DNA of 16,236 nucleotides. Source: Lachnospiraceae bacterium UBA3801. GTDB lineage: Bacteria; Bacillota; Clostridia; Lachnospirales; Lachnospiraceae. Where the stretch lies: NCBI GenBank assembly GCA_002368685.1, contig DFEN01000022.1, forward strand, positions 1 to 16,236, written 5' to 3'. Below the pieces are notes generated by a model. The model saw nothing but the letters and a program-made list of their open reading frames with translations, was not told the DNA's origin and searched no databases. This document shows, in pieces, positions 14,829 through 16,236 of this stretch (positions within the stretch are counted from its first letter, which is position 1; each line of letters starts with the position of its first letter). The translations under genes and the position numbers were made by a program.

Positions 14829-16046
14829 ATGATAACTAGAGAAAAATGTGAGGAGGCTTACGAAATAGTCTCCAAGGTAGCACGTAATACTGGACTTGTA
14901 GAAAGTGAGTATTTCAGTCAGTTAACTGGCAACAAGGTATTTATTAAGCCTGAGAATATGCAGCTTACAGGTGCTTACAAAATAAGAGGTGCATATTACA
15001 AGATTAGCCAGCTGTCCGAAGAGGATAGAGAGAAGGGTCTTGTTACTGCTTCCGCTGGTAACCATGCTCAGGGTGTTGCTTATGCTGCAAAGGCATATGG
15101 TGTAAAGGCTACAATTGTTATGCCTACAACAACACCACTTATAAAGGTCAATAGAACTAAGAGCTACGGTGCTGAGGTTATTCTATATGGAGATGTGTAT
15201 GATGAATCCTGTAATTATGCACTTAAGCTTGCAGAGGAGAAGGGAAGTACATTTGTTCATCCTTTTGATGATCTCGATGTTGCAACAGGTCAGAGTACTG
15301 TCGCTATGGAAATTCTTAAGGAACAGCCATTTATAGATACAATACTTGTTCCGATAGGTGGCGGTGGACTTGCAACTGGTGTTGCTACACTTGCCAAGAT
15401 GCTTAATCCATCTATCAAGGTTATCGGAGTTGAGCCTGCAGGTGCTGCTTGTATGAAGGCTTCTCTTGAAAAGGGCGAGGTTACTACTCTTGAAAATGTC
15501 AATACAATAGCAGATGGTACAGCTGTTAAGACACCAGGTGAAAAGATATTCCCTTATATTAAGGAAAATATAGATGAAATAATTACTGTCGAGGATAGTG
15601 AGCTTATAGTTACCTTCCTTGATATGATTGAGAACCACAAGATGATTGCTGAAAATTCAGGTCTTCTGACAGTTGCAGCGCTTAAGCATTTAAAACCTGA
15701 AAATAAAAAGGTGGCTGCAATTATATCTGGTGGTAATATGGATGTGATCACACTTTCTTCTGTTGTACAGCATGGTCTTATAGCAAGAAGTCGTATATTT
15801 ACTGTATCTGTACTTCTTCCTGATAAGCCAGGAGAGCTAGTTAAGGTTTCACAGCTAATTGCTGAGCTTCAGGGAAATATCATCGAGCTCGAGCATAATC
15901 AGTTTGTATCTCTTAATAGAAATGCAGCAGTTGAGCTTGTAATCACAATTGAGGCATTTGGTCCTGAACATAAAGAAAACATTATGAAGGTTCTGGAAGA
16001 AAAGGGTTATAGACCTAAGGATAAGAGTCCAAAGGCGGTACTTTAA
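14829..16046 (+). CDS. ilvA: Threonine ammonia-lyase (threonine dehydratase), single-ACT medium form
   Basis: A 405-residue PLP enzyme deaminating threonine to 2-oxobutyrate, the entry point to isoleucine synthesis. The PLP lysine is K51 in TGAYKIRGA, followed by SAGNHAQGVA and the phosphate-binding glycine loop GGGGL (177-181). A C-terminal ACT domain begins near 324 with FTVSVLLPDKPGEL. The single ACT domain and the length place it in the medium form, which includes both biosynthetic and catabolic (TdcB-like) enzymes, so the symbol ilvA rather than tdcB is an inference. AAAGGAG ten bases upstream fixes the start. It begins 35 bases after ftsY with no separate promoter or T-box leader in the gap, so it seems to share the upstream transcript. 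Its stop overlaps the next start by one base (TAATG). Confidence 0.94.
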   Translation: MITREKCEEAYEIVSKVARNTGLVESEYFSQLTGNKVFIKPENMQLTGAYKIRGAYYKISQLSEEDREKGLVTASAGNHAQGVAYAAKAYGVKATIVMPTTTPLIKVNRTKSYGAEVILYGDVYDESCNYALKLAEEKGSTFVHPFDDLDVATGQSTVAMEILKEQPFIDTILVPIGGGGLATGVATLAKMLNPSIKVIGVEPAGAACMKASLEKGEVTTLENVNTIADGTAVKTPGEKIFPYIKENIDEIITVEDSELIVTFLDMIENHKMIAENSGLLTVAALKHLKPENKKVAAIISGGNMDVITLSSVVQHGLIARSRIFTVSVLLPDKPGELVKVSQLIAELQGNIIELEHNQFVSLNRNAAVELVITIEAFGPEHKENIMKVLEEKGYRPKDKSPKAVL

Positions 16047-16236
16047 TGAAGCTAATGACAATAGCTAGTGGTAGTTCTGGCAATTCTACTTATATTGGAA
16101 CTGACAAAACTTCCCTACTCCTGGATACAGGAATAAGTCTTAAAGGGATAAATAATGGTCTAATGAAAGCAGATTTATCTGTAAAGGATATAGATGCAAT
16201 TTTTATCACACATGAACATATAGACCATATCAAGAG
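16046..16236 (+). CDS. yycJ: YycJ/WalJ-type metallo-beta-lactamase-fold hydrolase, N-terminal fragment
   Basis: A partial gene running off the right edge; 63 complete codons are visible. The start reads MKLMTIASGSSGNSTYIG, a close match to the YycJ/WalJ family (usually SIASGSSGN), and continues with LLLDTGISLKGI and the metal-binding motif ITHEHIDHI (HxHxDH) of the MBL fold. Family members are predicted DNA/RNA-processing hydrolases; the Bacillus protein is encoded in the walRK operon, whereas here no two-component system is visible in the window. The ATG overlaps the ilvA stop by one base, with AAAGG ten bases upstream, so translation is probably coupled. The identity of the rest of the protein, including the remaining metal ligands, cannot be checked. 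Confidence 0.85.
   Translation, partial: MKLMTIASGSSGNSTYIGTDKTSLLLDTGISLKGINNGLMKADLSVKDIDAIFITHEHIDHIK

Overview
The window looks like chromosomal core DNA from a low-to-moderate GC Gram-positive of the Clostridia, most likely a Lachnospiraceae member (Butyrivibrio/Pseudobutyrivibrio/Roseburia-like; the genus is a guess). The basis is the zinc-ribbon L32 protein starting MSICPKGK, the gene order ackA-rpmF-plsX-rnc-smc-ftsY, strong G-rich ribosome binding sites, and PolA, Smc and FtsY sequences of clostridial type. All supported genes are on the + strand. There is no IS element, prophage, CRISPR array, tRNA or rRNA, and no gene-free stretch above 300 bases.

Layout: (1) 2-169, the C-terminal end of ilvC (ketol-acid reductoisomerase), closed by an intrinsic terminator. 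(2) 245-1102, an AIM24-family protein followed by a strong terminator. (3) From a promoter near 1187-1215: a membrane protein with a zf-HC2 (anti-sigma-type) zinc motif, overlapped by polA, then coaE. (4) From a promoter near 5104-5132: a six-helix membrane diguanylate cyclase whose stop codon directly abuts the ackA start codon. (5) rpmF, absent from most ORF lists because it is only 59 codons long, as a self-contained unit with a textbook TTGACA-17-TATAAT promoter and a UUCG-loop terminator. (6) From a promoter near 8437-8465: plsX, rnc, smc, ftsY, ilvA and the start of a YycJ-type metallo-beta-lactamase-fold gene running off the right edge.

The genes cover amino-acid synthesis (ilvC, ilvA), DNA repair and replication (polA), CoA and phospholipid synthesis (coaE, plsX), acetate/ATP metabolism (ackA), RNA processing (rnc), chromosome organisation (smc), protein targeting (ftsY) and c-di-GMP signalling. 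I found no convincing undescribed system. The points most worth a second look are the zf-HC2 membrane protein overlapping polA with no sigma factor beside it, the tight diguanylate cyclase-ackA junction, and the absence of the DUF177 gene and acpP from a normally conserved block.
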